Assembly: GCF_003024805.1 (NCBI RefSeq)
Contig: NZ_PUEC01000006.1
Location: 1-64,000 of the forward strand
Direction of reading: 5' to 3'
From: Duncaniella muris
GTDB lineage: Bacteria > Bacteroidota > Bacteroidia > Bacteroidales > Muribaculaceae
Length of the DNA stretch: 64,000 nucleotides
Below are positions 16,393 to 25,804 of this stretch, piece after piece. Under the pieces are notes generated by a model. The model did no database searches. It had not been told where the DNA came from and was given only the letters and a program-made list of their open reading frames with translations. The translations under genes and the position numbers were made by a program. Numbering within the stretch: the first letter of the stretch is position 1; each line of letters starts with the position of its first letter.

Positions 16393-18093
16393 ATGGAAAA
16401 TAATAACCCGTCCACAGCCCAGGAATCCAAGGGACTCAGCTTTGTAGAGCAGCTTGTGCTCGAAGATCTTCAGGCCGGCAAAAACGGCGGCCGGCTCAAC
16501 ACCCGTTTCCCGCCCGAACCAAACGGCTACCTCCACATAGGCCATGCCAAGGCAATATGCATGGACTTCGGAATCGCCGAAAAATTCGGTGGCACATGCA
16601 ACCTGCGCTTTGACGACACCAACCCCGTCAAAGAGGACGTGGAATATGTCGACTCCATCCGTGAAGACATCCATTGGCTCGGCTTCGACTGGGGCGACCG
16701 CGAATACTACGCCTCCGACTATTTCCCCCAGCTCTTCGACCTCGCCGTACGCCTCATCAAGGAAGGCAAAGCCTACGTCGACGACCAGACCTCCGAAGAA
16801 ATCGCAGCCCAGAAAGGCACCCCCACCCAGCCCGGCACCGAGAGCCCCTACCGCAACCGCTCGGTAGAAGAGAACCTCGACCTCTTCATCCGCATGAACC
16901 AGGGCGAATTCGAAGAAGGCGCCCGTGTGCTCCGCGCCAAGATCGACATGGCCAACCCCAACATGCACTTCCGTGACCCGATCATGTATCGCATCATCAA
17001 GACTCCCCACCACCGCACAGGCACAACCTGGAAAGTCTATCCGATGTATGACTTCGCCCACGGACAGAGCGACTACTTCGAAGGCGTCACCCACTCGATC
17101 TGCACACTTGAATTCGTGGTCCACCGTCCGCTCTACGAATACTTCGTCAAAGAACTCGCCGACGAAAGCTACTGCCCACGTCAGATCGAATTCAACCGAC
17201 TGAACCTCACCTACACCGTCATGTCGAAGCGCAAACTCCTGCAACTCGTCAACGAAGGCCTCGTAGCCGGCTGGGACGACCCCCGCATGCCGACCATCTC
17301 CGGTCTGCGCCGCCGAGGCTTCACCCCGCGCTCCATCCGCAACTTCATCGACACCATCGGCTACACCAAATACGAAGCCCTCAACAGCATCTCGCTGCTC
17401 GAACACGCCGTGCGCGACGATCTCAACAAAGTAGCCACCCGCGGCATGGCCGTCATCAACCCCGTCAAAGTAGTCATCACCAACTACCCCGAAGGCCAGA
17501 CCGAAACCGTAGAGATGGACAACAACCCCGAATCACCCGAAGCCGGCACCCATGAAATGCCCTTCAGCCGCGAAATCTACATCGAGCGCGACGACTTCAT
17601 GGAAAACCCGCCGAAAAAATTCTTCCGCCTCGCCCCTGACGGCGAAGTCCGTCTGAAAGGCGCCTATATTATTAAATGTACAGGCGTGAAGAAAGATGCC
17701 GAAGGCAACATCGAGGAAATCTACTGCACCTACGACCCCGAAAGCCGCAGCGGCCTCCCCGGAAGCCAGCGCAAAGTCAAAGGCACACTCCACTGGGTAT
17801 CGGCCACCCACGCCATCGATGCCACAGCCCGCCTCTACGACCGCCTCTTCAGCGTCGAGAACCCCGGAGCCGAAACCGAACGCGACTTCCGCGAACTGCT
17901 CAACCCCGACTCGCTCAAAGTAGTGGAAGGCATCAAAGTCGAGCCCTATCTGGCCGAAATCGCCGCCCCCGGCCTGCCCCTCCAGTTCCAGCGCATCGGC
18001 TACTTCACCCTCGACCCCGACTCAACCCCCGGCAATCTCATCTTCAACCGCACCATAGCGCTTAAAGACAGCTGGGAAAAAGCTCAGAAATAA
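16393..18093 (+). CDS. glnS: Glutaminyl-tRNA synthetase
   Basis: This 566-residue class I aminoacyl-tRNA synthetase charges tRNA-Gln with glutamine in the cytosol. The HIGH motif is at residues 48-51 within PPEPNGYLHIGHAKA, and the KMSKS-type motif is MSKRK at 277-281. The catalytic Rossmann fold is followed by two anticodon-binding beta-barrels, including the stretch GTLHWVSATHAIDATARLYD typical of GlnRS. Length and order agree with bacterial GlnRS. GlnRS in Bacteroidales means direct charging rather than only the amidotransferase route. The gene precedes a TPR protein, with a hairpin in between. Confidence 0.97.
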   Translation: MENNNPSTAQESKGLSFVEQLVLEDLQAGKNGGRLNTRFPPEPNGYLHIGHAKAICMDFGIAEKFGGTCNLRFDDTNPVKEDVEYVDSIREDIHWLGFDWGDREYYASDYFPQLFDLAVRLIKEGKAYVDDQTSEEIAAQKGTPTQPGTESPYRNRSVEENLDLFIRMNQGEFEEGARVLRAKIDMANPNMHFRDPIMYRIIKTPHHRTGTTWKVYPMYDFAHGQSDYFEGVTHSICTLEFVVHRPLYEYFVKELADESYCPRQIEFNRLNLTYTVMSKRKLLQLVNEGLVAGWDDPRMPTISGLRRRGFTPRSIRNFIDTIGYTKYEALNSISLLEHAVRDDLNKVATRGMAVINPVKVVITNYPEGQTETVEMDNNPESPEAGTHEMPFSREIYIERDDFMENPPKKFFRLAPDGEVRLKGAYIIKCTGVKKDAEGNIEEIYCTYDPESRSGLPGSQRKVKGTLHWVSATHAIDATARLYDRLFSVENPGAETERDFRELLNPDSLKVVEGIKVEPYLAEIAAPGLPLQFQRIGYFTLDPDSTPGNLIFNRTIALKDSWEKAQK

Positions 18094-18114
18094 TCTATTG
18101 ACAACCACAATCCG

Positions 18115-18154
18115 GGAGCGTGTCTAACCTCTTTTTCGGGGTCAAACACGCTCC
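18115..18154 (+). terminator. Hairpin between glnS and the TPR gene
   Basis: Perfect 9-bp inverted repeat (18115-18123 with 18146-18154) with a 22-base loop. It has no following T run, so it may be a weak terminator or processing site. It occupies the place of a GTG start that would otherwise extend the next gene. Confidence 0.4.
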
Positions 18155-18176
18155 TGACATAACCACCCCTGACCGA

Positions 18177-19643
18177 ATGGACGAACCCAACGACCGCCGG
18201 GACCTCTACGAAGAATTCGAATCAGAAGTAGTCCGCCGAGGCAACACCGAAGCATTTTTCGACGAAAACGACCTCGTCGAGATCTTCGACTACGCCTCGG
18301 ACTACGACAACTACATCGTCAAAATGGAAGTACTCCTCTACGGAGCCATCCACTACCCCAAGAGCGAAGCGCTTGCCACGCGCCGCGCCTGGCTCTACTA
18401 CTCGTTCGGCGACGTAGAAGCAACCTCCGAGCTCAACAGACGCGTCGGCACAGGTGGCGTCCTCAATCGGCTCCTTGATCTCCGCGCCAGCAACGCCAAT
18501 CTCGAACTCGGAGACGAAGAAGTGATCAGCGCCCTCGAAAAAATACTCGACGATACCGACGACTTCGATGACGAAGGCATCATACAATTCACAGACTACG
18601 CAATGGAACTGCGTCTCGAATCATGGCTGATGCAGAACAAAGACCGCATCCAGTCAAAATGCTCCTATCCGCAGACCTTCCTCTATGAATTCGCCGACCA
18701 TCTGGAGGAAAACAACGACCTGCCGGCAGCCGCAAGACTCTTCGAGGAACTGACCATGCTCGAACCCTTCAACCTCGACTTCTGGCTAAGACTCGCCACA
18801 GTCCAGATCAACAACGACGACTATGAAGGAGCCCTCTCGTCAGCCGAATACGCCCTCGCCATAAACCCCGAATCAATGATGGGCCTGCGCATCAAAGGCG
18901 CATCGCTCTACAGACTTGAACGCGACCCGGAGACAGTGACCGCCATCTACCGGCGCATCGTTGCATCAGCCGAAGCCGAAGACACCGACGTCTCCACCCT
19001 CGCAGCAGCCCTCATGGAGACCAACCGGCAGGCCGAAGCCGTGGAAATGCTCACCAGATACATCGGACAGCACCTCGACTCGCGTCTTGCCATCGACGTG
19101 CTCCTCGTACTCGACCGCGAGAAAGCCTCCCCCTACGTGCGCAGCCTCATAGCCTCCGACCTCCTGAGTGAAAAAGACACCGTAGAGTGGGCCCGCAACC
19201 ACGTGGTCCACGGCCAGTTCGCCTCCGCCGCCACCGTCTGCCTCATCTATGACGAAATCAAAGGATTCCAGGAAGAAATCCCATTCCTGATCGAGATAAC
19301 CTACTTCGCCCTCCGCTTCGACGACGTCATCAGAGTCTACCGCGACAAATTCATCAAAATGAAATGGCCCTACCTCCCGGCACTCACCTACCCCTACCTG
19401 ATGAGCCTCGTGCGCACCGGACACCGACAGGAAGCACTTGACGAAGCCAAAGAAATCCTCAACACCATACGCACCTTCAAAAAAAGCCACACCAATTCGG
19501 ATCTCGGCACACTCTTCCGCCTCACCCCGGCCTCGACAGCCGCAATGATCACCGGCTACATTGAACACCTCAGAAACATAATTCACGCCCTGAAAGCCCC
19601 GGAACCGATTCCGGCCGACGAATTTGACCCCATGCTGCTCTGA
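18177..19643 (+). CDS. Tetratricopeptide-repeat protein
   Basis: This 488-residue soluble, acidic, all-helical protein is built of TPR-like repeats. Clear examples are LPAAARLFEELTMLEPFNLDFWLRLA and YEGALSSAEYALAINPESMMGLRIKG around the middle. The ATG at 18177 (MDEPNDRRDL) is preferred over the GTG at 18120, because the intervening bases form a hairpin and encode no protein-like sequence. TPR arrays mediate protein-protein contact; no enzymatic motif is present. It has no signal peptide, so it should act in the cytosol. Proteins of this length and acidity are widespread in Bacteroidales without an assigned partner. Confidence 0.8.
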   Translation: MDEPNDRRDLYEEFESEVVRRGNTEAFFDENDLVEIFDYASDYDNYIVKMEVLLYGAIHYPKSEALATRRAWLYYSFGDVEATSELNRRVGTGGVLNRLLDLRASNANLELGDEEVISALEKILDDTDDFDDEGIIQFTDYAMELRLESWLMQNKDRIQSKCSYPQTFLYEFADHLEENNDLPAAARLFEELTMLEPFNLDFWLRLATVQINNDDYEGALSSAEYALAINPESMMGLRIKGASLYRLERDPETVTAIYRRIVASAEAEDTDVSTLAAALMETNRQAEAVEMLTRYIGQHLDSRLAIDVLLVLDREKASPYVRSLIASDLLSEKDTVEWARNHVVHGQFASAATVCLIYDEIKGFQEEIPFLIEITYFALRFDDVIRVYRDKFIKMKWPYLPALTYPYLMSLVRTGHRQEALDEAKEILNTIRTFKKSHTNSDLGTLFRLTPASTAAMITGYIEHLRNIIHALKAPEPIPADEFDPMLL

Positions 19644-19815
19644 ACCACCGGACTGAGCACCCCGAAAAAGCCACACCTCAACCGGCCTCGCCCAAAGAGA
19701 GAATTAGAGGTCGTTTAAAGACAACCGCTTAGAAGCTGTTAAAAAACAATCGCTAAAGCCGGCCCTGCTATAAAGCAGACGGACGGCAAAGTTTTGCGAT
19801 TTGGGATTTTTTTGT

Positions 19816-19823
19816 TAATTTTG
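19816..19823 (+). promoter_or_regulatory. -7 promoter element for tig
   Basis: TAATTTTG matches TAnnTTTG and would give a leader of about 90 bases before the trigger-factor ATG. Confidence 0.55.
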
Positions 19824-19920
19824 CACGCTGATTCAACGCGCGCGGGCGAATCTGCAACGGCAGCCCCCCGGCGAAAAACAATCATCAGACGTAAACACTA
19901 ATAAAACAGATAAATAGGAA

Positions 19921-21264
19921 ATGAAAATTACCAAGGAAGAGATTTCACCCGTAGACGTACGTCTTACCGTGGCGATCGAAGAAAACGACTATAAGGACGA
20001 GGTCACCAAAAAACTCAAGGAAATCGGCCGCACCCACGTGCTCCCCGGCTTCCGCAAAGGCCACGTTCCCTTCGGAGAACTCAAACGCCGTTTCGGCAAG
20101 CAGATGACCAGCGACGTCATCAACGACACCGTTTACCGTGCAGTGGTCGACTACATCACTGAAAACAATCTCCCCGTAATGGGTCATCCCGTACCCGTAG
20201 AAGTGAAAGAAGCTTTCGAGGACGGCGATCAGGAATTCAAATATGACCTGGCCCTCATCCCCCAGCTCGACATCAAGCCCGGCAGCGACGACCACTATCC
20301 CTACTACGAAATCGAAGTTACCGAAGAAATGATCGATGAGCAGGACAAAAACCTCCGCAAACGCTTCGGCAAGCAGGAACCCGGCCAGGAAATGACTGAA
20401 GACGGCGTTGTAAAAGGCACCCTCATGCAGCTCGCCGAAGACGGAACTGTCAACCAGAACGAAGGCGCCATCCAGGTAACCGACGGCATCGTCTTCCCCC
20501 TCTACTTCAAAGACAAGGAAGAAGCAGCCAAATTCAACGGCAAAAAGCCCGGCGACAAAGTGGTATTCAACCCCAACAAGGCAGCCGGAGGCGATGCAGG
20601 CGAACTCGCATCAATGCTCCACGTCGACAAAGCCATCGCATCTGACATCACAAGCGACTTCGAGATGACCATCTCAGAAATCATCGTAAGCGTTCCCGCC
20701 GAACTCGGCGAAGAATACTACAAGATGGTATTCGGCGAAGACAAAGTACACAACGAAGAGGAATACCGCGCAGCCATCAAGGAAATGATCGCCGGCGAAC
20801 TCAGCCAGAACAGCCACATCCTCTTCCGCAACCAGTTCGACAAAGCCATGATGGAAAAATACGGCGAATCAATGACACTCCCCGCCGAAACCATCAAGAA
20901 ACTCTTCTTCGCTGACGCCGAAAACGCCGATGAAGCATTCAAAGCTCAGGAAAACGGCATCAAACACGAAATCATCGAAAACAACCTCCTCAAGGCCCTT
21001 GAGATCAAGGTTGAGGAAGACGAAGTGCTCCAGACAGCCAAATTCCTCACTGCCCGCCAGTTCGCACAGTACGGCATGGCCGGAATCGACGACGAGATCA
21101 TCACCCGCTACGCCAAAGAGCAGCTCGAAAAATCAGAAATCCGCCAGCAGCTCATCCAGCAGGTGCTCACCTCCAAACTTTACGATGCAATCGAAAAGGC
21201 TGTCACCCTCGACAAGAAAACCGTCAGCCTCGACGAATTCAAGACCATCGCCCAGGAAGCATAA
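19921..21264 (+). CDS. tig: Trigger factor
   Basis: This 447-residue ribosome-associated chaperone binds nascent chains at the exit tunnel. The N-terminal ribosome-binding domain contains the signature LPGFRKGHVPF (residues 40-50; the family motif is GFRxGxxP). The middle FKBP-like region is divergent, as in other Bacteroidetes trigger factors, and probably lacks strong prolyl isomerase activity. The C-terminal helical arms are rich in Glu and Lys. The length is normal. It is a single-gene unit, with its own promoter and a 10-bp hairpin terminator after it. Confidence 0.93.
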   Translation: MKITKEEISPVDVRLTVAIEENDYKDEVTKKLKEIGRTHVLPGFRKGHVPFGELKRRFGKQMTSDVINDTVYRAVVDYITENNLPVMGHPVPVEVKEAFEDGDQEFKYDLALIPQLDIKPGSDDHYPYYEIEVTEEMIDEQDKNLRKRFGKQEPGQEMTEDGVVKGTLMQLAEDGTVNQNEGAIQVTDGIVFPLYFKDKEEAAKFNGKKPGDKVVFNPNKAAGGDAGELASMLHVDKAIASDITSDFEMTISEIIVSVPAELGEEYYKMVFGEDKVHNEEEYRAAIKEMIAGELSQNSHILFRNQFDKAMMEKYGESMTLPAETIKKLFFADAENADEAFKAQENGIKHEIIENNLLKALEIKVEEDEVLQTAKFLTARQFAQYGMAGIDDEIITRYAKEQLEKSEIRQQLIQQVLTSKLYDAIEKAVTLDKKTVSLDEFKTIAQEA

Positions 21265-21334
21265 CAGACATCCATTGCCGGCATCCGCTTCCCCGAACTA
21301 AAGCGGACCGCACAGCATAACCACCATCAGAACC

Positions 21335-21370
21335 AGGCCGCAAGCAGATCTCAACCCTGTCTTGCGGCCT
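21335..21370 (+). terminator. Terminator after tig
   Basis: Perfect 10-bp GC-rich inverted repeat AGGCCGCAAG/CTTGCGGCCT (21335-21344 with 21361-21370), followed by GCTTTAAAA. It lies between tig and the MATE gene. Confidence 0.6.
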
Positions 21371-21403
21371 GCTTTAAAATCACCATCGAAAGCACCGACA
21401 CCT

Positions 21404-22819
21404 ATGAAAGCAAGCACCCTGACCGGAAAAGCCGGTTTCTGGAAAGCATATAAGCCCGAATACAAAAGCCTGTGGCGACTCGGAATGCCCGTCCTCGTCA
21501 CTCAGGTCGGAATCATCGTAGTCAGCTTCGCCGACACCATGATGGTCGGAGCCTACGGCACAGAAGAACTCGCCGCAGCAGCCTTTGTCAACAGCCTATT
21601 CATGATAGCCATAGTCATGCAGCTCGGCTTCGCCTCCGGAATGACACCCATAATCGGAGCCCTCTACAGCCGCCGGCAGCATGACCGGGTCGGAGCCACA
21701 CTCCGCGCCGGACTCCAGATAAACTCGATCGTCTCGATCGGATTCACAGCCATAATGGGCACACTCTATTTCTTCCTCGACCGCTTCGGACAGCCGGAAG
21801 AACTAATGCCGCTGATCAGGCAATATTACCTCATAATACTGGCCACACTACTCCCTATGGCCATATTCAACTGCTGCCAGCAGACTGCAAACGGCACCAC
21901 AGACACCGCCACACCGATGTGGATGATCCTCGGCGCCAACATAATCAACATCATAGGCAACTACCTGCTCATCGGCGGACGCTTCGGGTGCCCCGAACTC
22001 GGCCTGGCAGGAGCCGGAATCAGCACCCTGACAGCCCGCTGCATGGCCACCGTCGGAATACTGACAGCATTCTTGACATCGAAGCGATACAGAGTCTACA
22101 GAAACGGACTCCGCACCCCCTCGCCCGAAACCGCCGCCATCCGCCGCCACGTATGGCTGACATCCTACCCAGTCATGATACAGAGCGGAGTGGAATGCTT
22201 CCTTTGGTCATTCGGAGCCATCGTCTCAGGCTGGTTCGGAAAAATACAGCTTGCTTCCTACCAGGTAGTCAACACCATCTCACAGCTCGGATTCATGACC
22301 TACATGAGTTTCGGCATAGCCACCTCCATACGCGTAGCCAACTACACCGGACTGCGTGACACCAACGGCATCCGCCGCATCACCTCAGCTGGACTCCATC
22401 TGAATCTGCTCCTTAGCACCATCGCCTCCGCCATCTTCCTCATCGGAGGCTCCGACCTGATCCGCATCTTCACCCCCGACCCGGAAGTAACCGCCGCCGC
22501 CCTGCTCCTCATCGCCCCGCTGATCCTCTACCAGTATGGCGACGCCATCCAGCTCACCTATGCCAACGCACTCCGCGGCACATCCAATGTCAAGCCCCTG
22601 CTCTGGATCTCCCTCACCAGCTACATAGTCATCGGCATCCCCTTCCTCCTTCTGCTCGCCAAAGGGCTGTCGATGAAAAATGTCGGCGTCTACTACAGCT
22701 TCTCGCTTGCCCTGATCGTAGCCTCGGTCCTGCTCTACCGCTCCTTCCGGTCCACCATCGCAAAAAAGGAACTTGAGACTTTACAGACCGTTGCGGCCGG
22801 CAACAGCGAAACAGACTGA
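21404..22819 (+). CDS. MATE-family multidrug/sodium antiporter
   Basis: This 471-residue inner-membrane protein has about twelve transmembrane segments and belongs to the MATE (multi antimicrobial extrusion, NorM-like) family. Typical early features are the PVLVTQVGIIVVSFADTMMVG segment and GFASGMTPIIG. The second half repeats the pattern starting near SYPVMIQSGVECFLWSFG. It probably exports cationic compounds in exchange for Na+ or H+. The ATG at 21404 is chosen; an upstream TTG falls within the tig terminator. No regulator is adjacent, and the substrate cannot be inferred. Confidence 0.9.
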   Translation: MKASTLTGKAGFWKAYKPEYKSLWRLGMPVLVTQVGIIVVSFADTMMVGAYGTEELAAAAFVNSLFMIAIVMQLGFASGMTPIIGALYSRRQHDRVGATLRAGLQINSIVSIGFTAIMGTLYFFLDRFGQPEELMPLIRQYYLIILATLLPMAIFNCCQQTANGTTDTATPMWMILGANIINIIGNYLLIGGRFGCPELGLAGAGISTLTARCMATVGILTAFLTSKRYRVYRNGLRTPSPETAAIRRHVWLTSYPVMIQSGVECFLWSFGAIVSGWFGKIQLASYQVVNTISQLGFMTYMSFGIATSIRVANYTGLRDTNGIRRITSAGLHLNLLLSTIASAIFLIGGSDLIRIFTPDPEVTAAALLLIAPLILYQYGDAIQLTYANALRGTSNVKPLLWISLTSYIVIGIPFLLLLAKGLSMKNVGVYYSFSLALIVASVLLYRSFRSTIAKKELETLQTVAAGNSETD

Positions 22820-22894
22820 AACACCGTCAGAAATATTTCCACGGATACCCGAAATTTATAGCTTCCGCATTGTTTAAAAAAAGTAAAAAAATCG

Positions 22895-22902
22895 TACCTT
22901 TG
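22895..22902 (+). promoter_or_regulatory. -7 promoter element for the AspT-type permease
   Basis: TACCTTTG matches TAnnTTTG. The chosen start is about 145 bases downstream, so the transcript has a long leader. Confidence 0.55.
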
Positions 22903-23047
22903 CACTCTCAAAACCGCACCTCCTGCCTGGATGTATCCGGAGCGGTCTCCAATAGGCTTCAGATCCCTCTTCGAGACGCGGCGTGGTCAGGTGAAAAAGA
23001 TTGAAACATTCTCTAAATTTCCTATAACAATTTCGTATCTCAATCAA

Positions 23048-24697
23048 ATGGAATGGTTAATTGATCTGATCGGTCCGGGACACACGGAACTTGCGAGCAC
23101 CCTTGTGCTCTACTCGTTTGTCATCGCGGCCGGCATTTTCCTCGGCAAACTGAAAATCGGAGGAATCTCACTTGGGGTCACCTTTGTACTGTTCGTGGGA
23201 ATCATCATGGGCCACTTCGGCTACATCGTCAACCCCGAAGTCCTGAAATTCGTACGTGAATTCGGCCTCATCCTCTTCATCTTCGCCATCGGCATCCAGG
23301 TAGGCCCCGGCTTCTTCTCGTCATTCAAGAAAGGCGGCGTATTGCTCAACGGACTCGCAGTGCTGATCATAGCGCTCAATGTCGCTATCGTGCTCACCAT
23401 CTTCTACATCGACGGCGACACAGGCATCGAAGCCCTCGTAGGCGTCATGTCAGGAGCCGTGACCAACACCCCTGGTCTTGCAGCCGCTCAGCAGACTGCC
23501 GGCTCGACCGAAGCCATCAACATCATGGCTATGGGCTATGCCGCCGCCTACCCCCTGGGTGTAATCGGCATCATCCTCTCGATGCTCATTGTCAAAGCCA
23601 TCTTCAAAATCCGCACCGAAGATGAGATCAAAGCCATCGAAGACGAAATAGAAAGCAGCCAGCAAAAACCGCTCATACTGTCATTCGAAGTGACCAACAA
23701 GCTCATTGACGGCAAAACCCTCTATGAACTCCACCAGATCCTCGACTGCGACTTCGTGGTTTCACGACTGATGGGAGCCGACGGAAAAGTGATCATCCCC
23801 ACCTCCAAGACAGAACTCCACGTCGGCAACAAGATCTTCGTTGTCATCGGCCCGGCTGATGAAATGAAATTCCAGGGCGTAATCGGCCATGAGATCGAAA
23901 TGGACTGGGAAGAAGTCCAAAGCCAGGTCTACTCACGCCGCATCGTAGTCACCCAGAGCAAATACAACGGTGTGCCCCTCGGCGACCTGCGCCTCCACAC
24001 CGCCTACAGCCTCAACTGCACCCGCGTCAACCGTGCCGGCGTCGACCTGCTCGCATCGCCCAACCTCCGCCTGCAGATGGGCGACCGCCTCGTAGTTGTC
24101 GGCGACCTCAATGACATCGAGCGTCTCGGTGTGCGCCTCGGCAACTCAATGAAGCGCCTCAACCAGCCAAACCTCATCACCATCTTTGTCGGCATACTCT
24201 TCGGCATAATCATCGGCTCAATCAACGTAGGCTTCGGCATGAAACTCGGTCTGGCAGGCGGACCGCTCGTGGTAGCCATCCTTCTCAGCCGCTTCGGCTA
24301 CAAATTCAAACTCGTCACCTACACCTCCTCGTCGGCATCGCTGCTCATGCGCGAACTCGGCATCTGTCTCTTCCTCGCCTCCGTCGGCATCTCGTCGGGA
24401 CGCGGCTTTGCTGACACCGTCTTCAACACCACCGGTATGTGGTGGGTTATCTGGGGCTTCATAATAACCTTCGTGCCACTGCTCATCGTCGGCATCATCG
24501 CCCGCGGAGTCTACAAGATCAACTACCTCACCATCATGGGTCTTGTTTCCGGCGGCTGCACCGATCCCCCTGCACTCGCCTATGCCAACAATTCCACCGG
24601 CAGCGACGCTCCCGCCGTGGCCTACTCGACTGTCTATCCGCTGACCATGTTCCTCCGCGTGGTAGCTGCCCAGGCCCTCATCCTTTGCTTCTTTTGA
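23048..24697 (+). CDS. AspT/YidE-type permease with RCK_C domains
   Basis: This 549-residue inner-membrane transporter belongs to the aspartate-alanine exchanger (AAE, YidE/YbjL) family. Two blocks of about five hydrophobic helices flank a cytoplasmic region (about residues 200-380). That region holds two TrkA-C/RCK_C-like domains (DCDFVVSRLMGADGKVIIP and YNGVPLGDLRLHTAYSLNCTRVNRAG). The signature GVMSGAVTNTPGLAAA is repeated as GLVSGGCTDPPALAYA in the second half, showing the internal duplication. The start at MEWLIDLIGPG is preferred; the upstream frame to 22931 is not hydrophobic or conserved-looking. Its substrate is probably an amino acid or dicarboxylate. Confidence 0.88.
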   Translation: MEWLIDLIGPGHTELASTLVLYSFVIAAGIFLGKLKIGGISLGVTFVLFVGIIMGHFGYIVNPEVLKFVREFGLILFIFAIGIQVGPGFFSSFKKGGVLLNGLAVLIIALNVAIVLTIFYIDGDTGIEALVGVMSGAVTNTPGLAAAQQTAGSTEAINIMAMGYAAAYPLGVIGIILSMLIVKAIFKIRTEDEIKAIEDEIESSQQKPLILSFEVTNKLIDGKTLYELHQILDCDFVVSRLMGADGKVIIPTSKTELHVGNKIFVVIGPADEMKFQGVIGHEIEMDWEEVQSQVYSRRIVVTQSKYNGVPLGDLRLHTAYSLNCTRVNRAGVDLLASPNLRLQMGDRLVVVGDLNDIERLGVRLGNSMKRLNQPNLITIFVGILFGIIIGSINVGFGMKLGLAGGPLVVAILLSRFGYKFKLVTYTSSSASLLMRELGICLFLASVGISSGRGFADTVFNTTGMWWVIWGFIITFVPLLIVGIIARGVYKINYLTIMGLVSGGCTDPPALAYANNSTGSDAPAVAYSTVYPLTMFLRVVAAQALILCFF

Positions 24698-24730
24698 TGC
24701 ACGGCATCAAAGTATAACACCAGAACAAAA

Positions 24731-24778
24731 AATTCCCTCGCATTTAACACTATGGCCGAGGGAATTTTTGTAATTTTG
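24731..24778 (+). terminator. Terminator fused to the prs promoter
   Basis: A 10-bp hairpin AATTCCCTCG/CGAGGGAATT (24731-24740 with 24757-24766) with a TTTTTG tail ends the permease transcript. The next -7 element TAATTTTG (24771-24778) begins 5 bases later and serves prs. Confidence 0.7.
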
Positions 24779-24807
24779 CACCCAAACTCATCATTATCAC
24801 ATAAACC

Positions 24808-25752
24808 ATGATTGATTCCCTTCCACCAATCAAAGTTTTTTCAGGGACTAAGTCTCACTACATGGCTGAGGAAATCTGCCGCGATTTAGGCTGCGAACTC
24901 GGCAAGATGAACATCCAGTATTTCGCCGACGGCGAATTCGAGGTTTCTTTCGAGGAATCCATCCGCGGCTGCGAGGTCTATCTCGTGCAGTCCACATTCC
25001 CCAACACCGACAACCTCATGGAACTCCTGCTGATGATCGACGCCGCCAAGCGCGCATCGGCAGCCTCGATCATCGCCGTGATGCCTTACTTCGGCTGGGC
25101 CCGCCAGGACCGCAAAGACAAACCGCGTGTGTCAATCGCCGCCAAACTCGTCGCTGACCTTCTGACAACCGCCGGAGTCGACCGCGTGATCACAATGGAC
25201 CTCCACGCCGACCAGATCCAGGGCTTCTTCGACATCCCCGTAGACCACCTCTACGCTTCGTCGGTCTTCATCCCCTACATCCAGTCGCTCAAACTTGAAA
25301 ACCTGGTTATCGCATCGCCTGACGTAGGCGGAGCCAAACGTGCCAACAGCTACGCCAAATATCTCAACGTGCCTTTGGTCCTCTGCCACAAACAGCGCGC
25401 CAAAGCCAACGTAGTAGCCCAGATGACAGTCATCGGCGATGTCAAAGACAAAGACGTCATACTGATCGACGACATGGTAGACACAGCAGGCACCATCACT
25501 AAGGCAGCAGACCTGATGATGAGCAACGGGGCCCGCTCGGTGCGCGCACTCTGCTCTCACGCCATCATGTCTGATCCCGCATCAGAACGCGTTGACAACT
25601 GCGCCCTGACCGAAATGATGTTCACCAACTCCATTCCGTTCAACAAAAGCTGCAAGAAAGCCACCATACTTTCTGTGGCCCGCCTCTTCGCCGACACCAT
25701 CCGTCGCGTCCACACCCACGAGTCAATCTCCTCACAGTATCTTATAAAGTAA
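24808..25752 (+). CDS. prs: Ribose-phosphate pyrophosphokinase
   Basis: This 314-residue PRPP synthetase makes PRPP from ribose 5-phosphate and ATP for nucleotide, histidine and tryptophan synthesis. The ATP-binding flexible loop region YFGWARQDRKDKPR is present near residues 95-108, and the PRPP-binding loop reads DVILIDDMVDTAGTITKA around residues 213-230. The N-terminal half carries FADGEFEVSFEESIRG. Length and motifs match class I enzymes. It is a monocistronic housekeeping gene with its own promoter immediately after the previous terminator. Confidence 0.96.
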   Translation: MIDSLPPIKVFSGTKSHYMAEEICRDLGCELGKMNIQYFADGEFEVSFEESIRGCEVYLVQSTFPNTDNLMELLLMIDAAKRASAASIIAVMPYFGWARQDRKDKPRVSIAAKLVADLLTTAGVDRVITMDLHADQIQGFFDIPVDHLYASSVFIPYIQSLKLENLVIASPDVGGAKRANSYAKYLNVPLVLCHKQRAKANVVAQMTVIGDVKDKDVILIDDMVDTAGTITKAADLMMSNGARSVRALCSHAIMSDPASERVDNCALTEMMFTNSIPFNKSCKKATILSVARLFADTIRRVHTHESISSQYLIK

Positions 25753-25804
25753 GAGCCTGTCTGTGCATATCAAACAACCGCTAATTACTTAGACCACAGT
25801 TTTT

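Noticed and set aside
16357-17406. 349-codon antisense frame over glnS
   Set aside because: Shadow caused by the GC-rich codon use of glnS; low-complexity Val/Gly/Phe/Glu composition.
18120-18176. GTG-started N-terminal extension of the TPR protein
   Set aside because: The bases form a hairpin after glnS, and the encoded residues do not resemble the rest of the protein.
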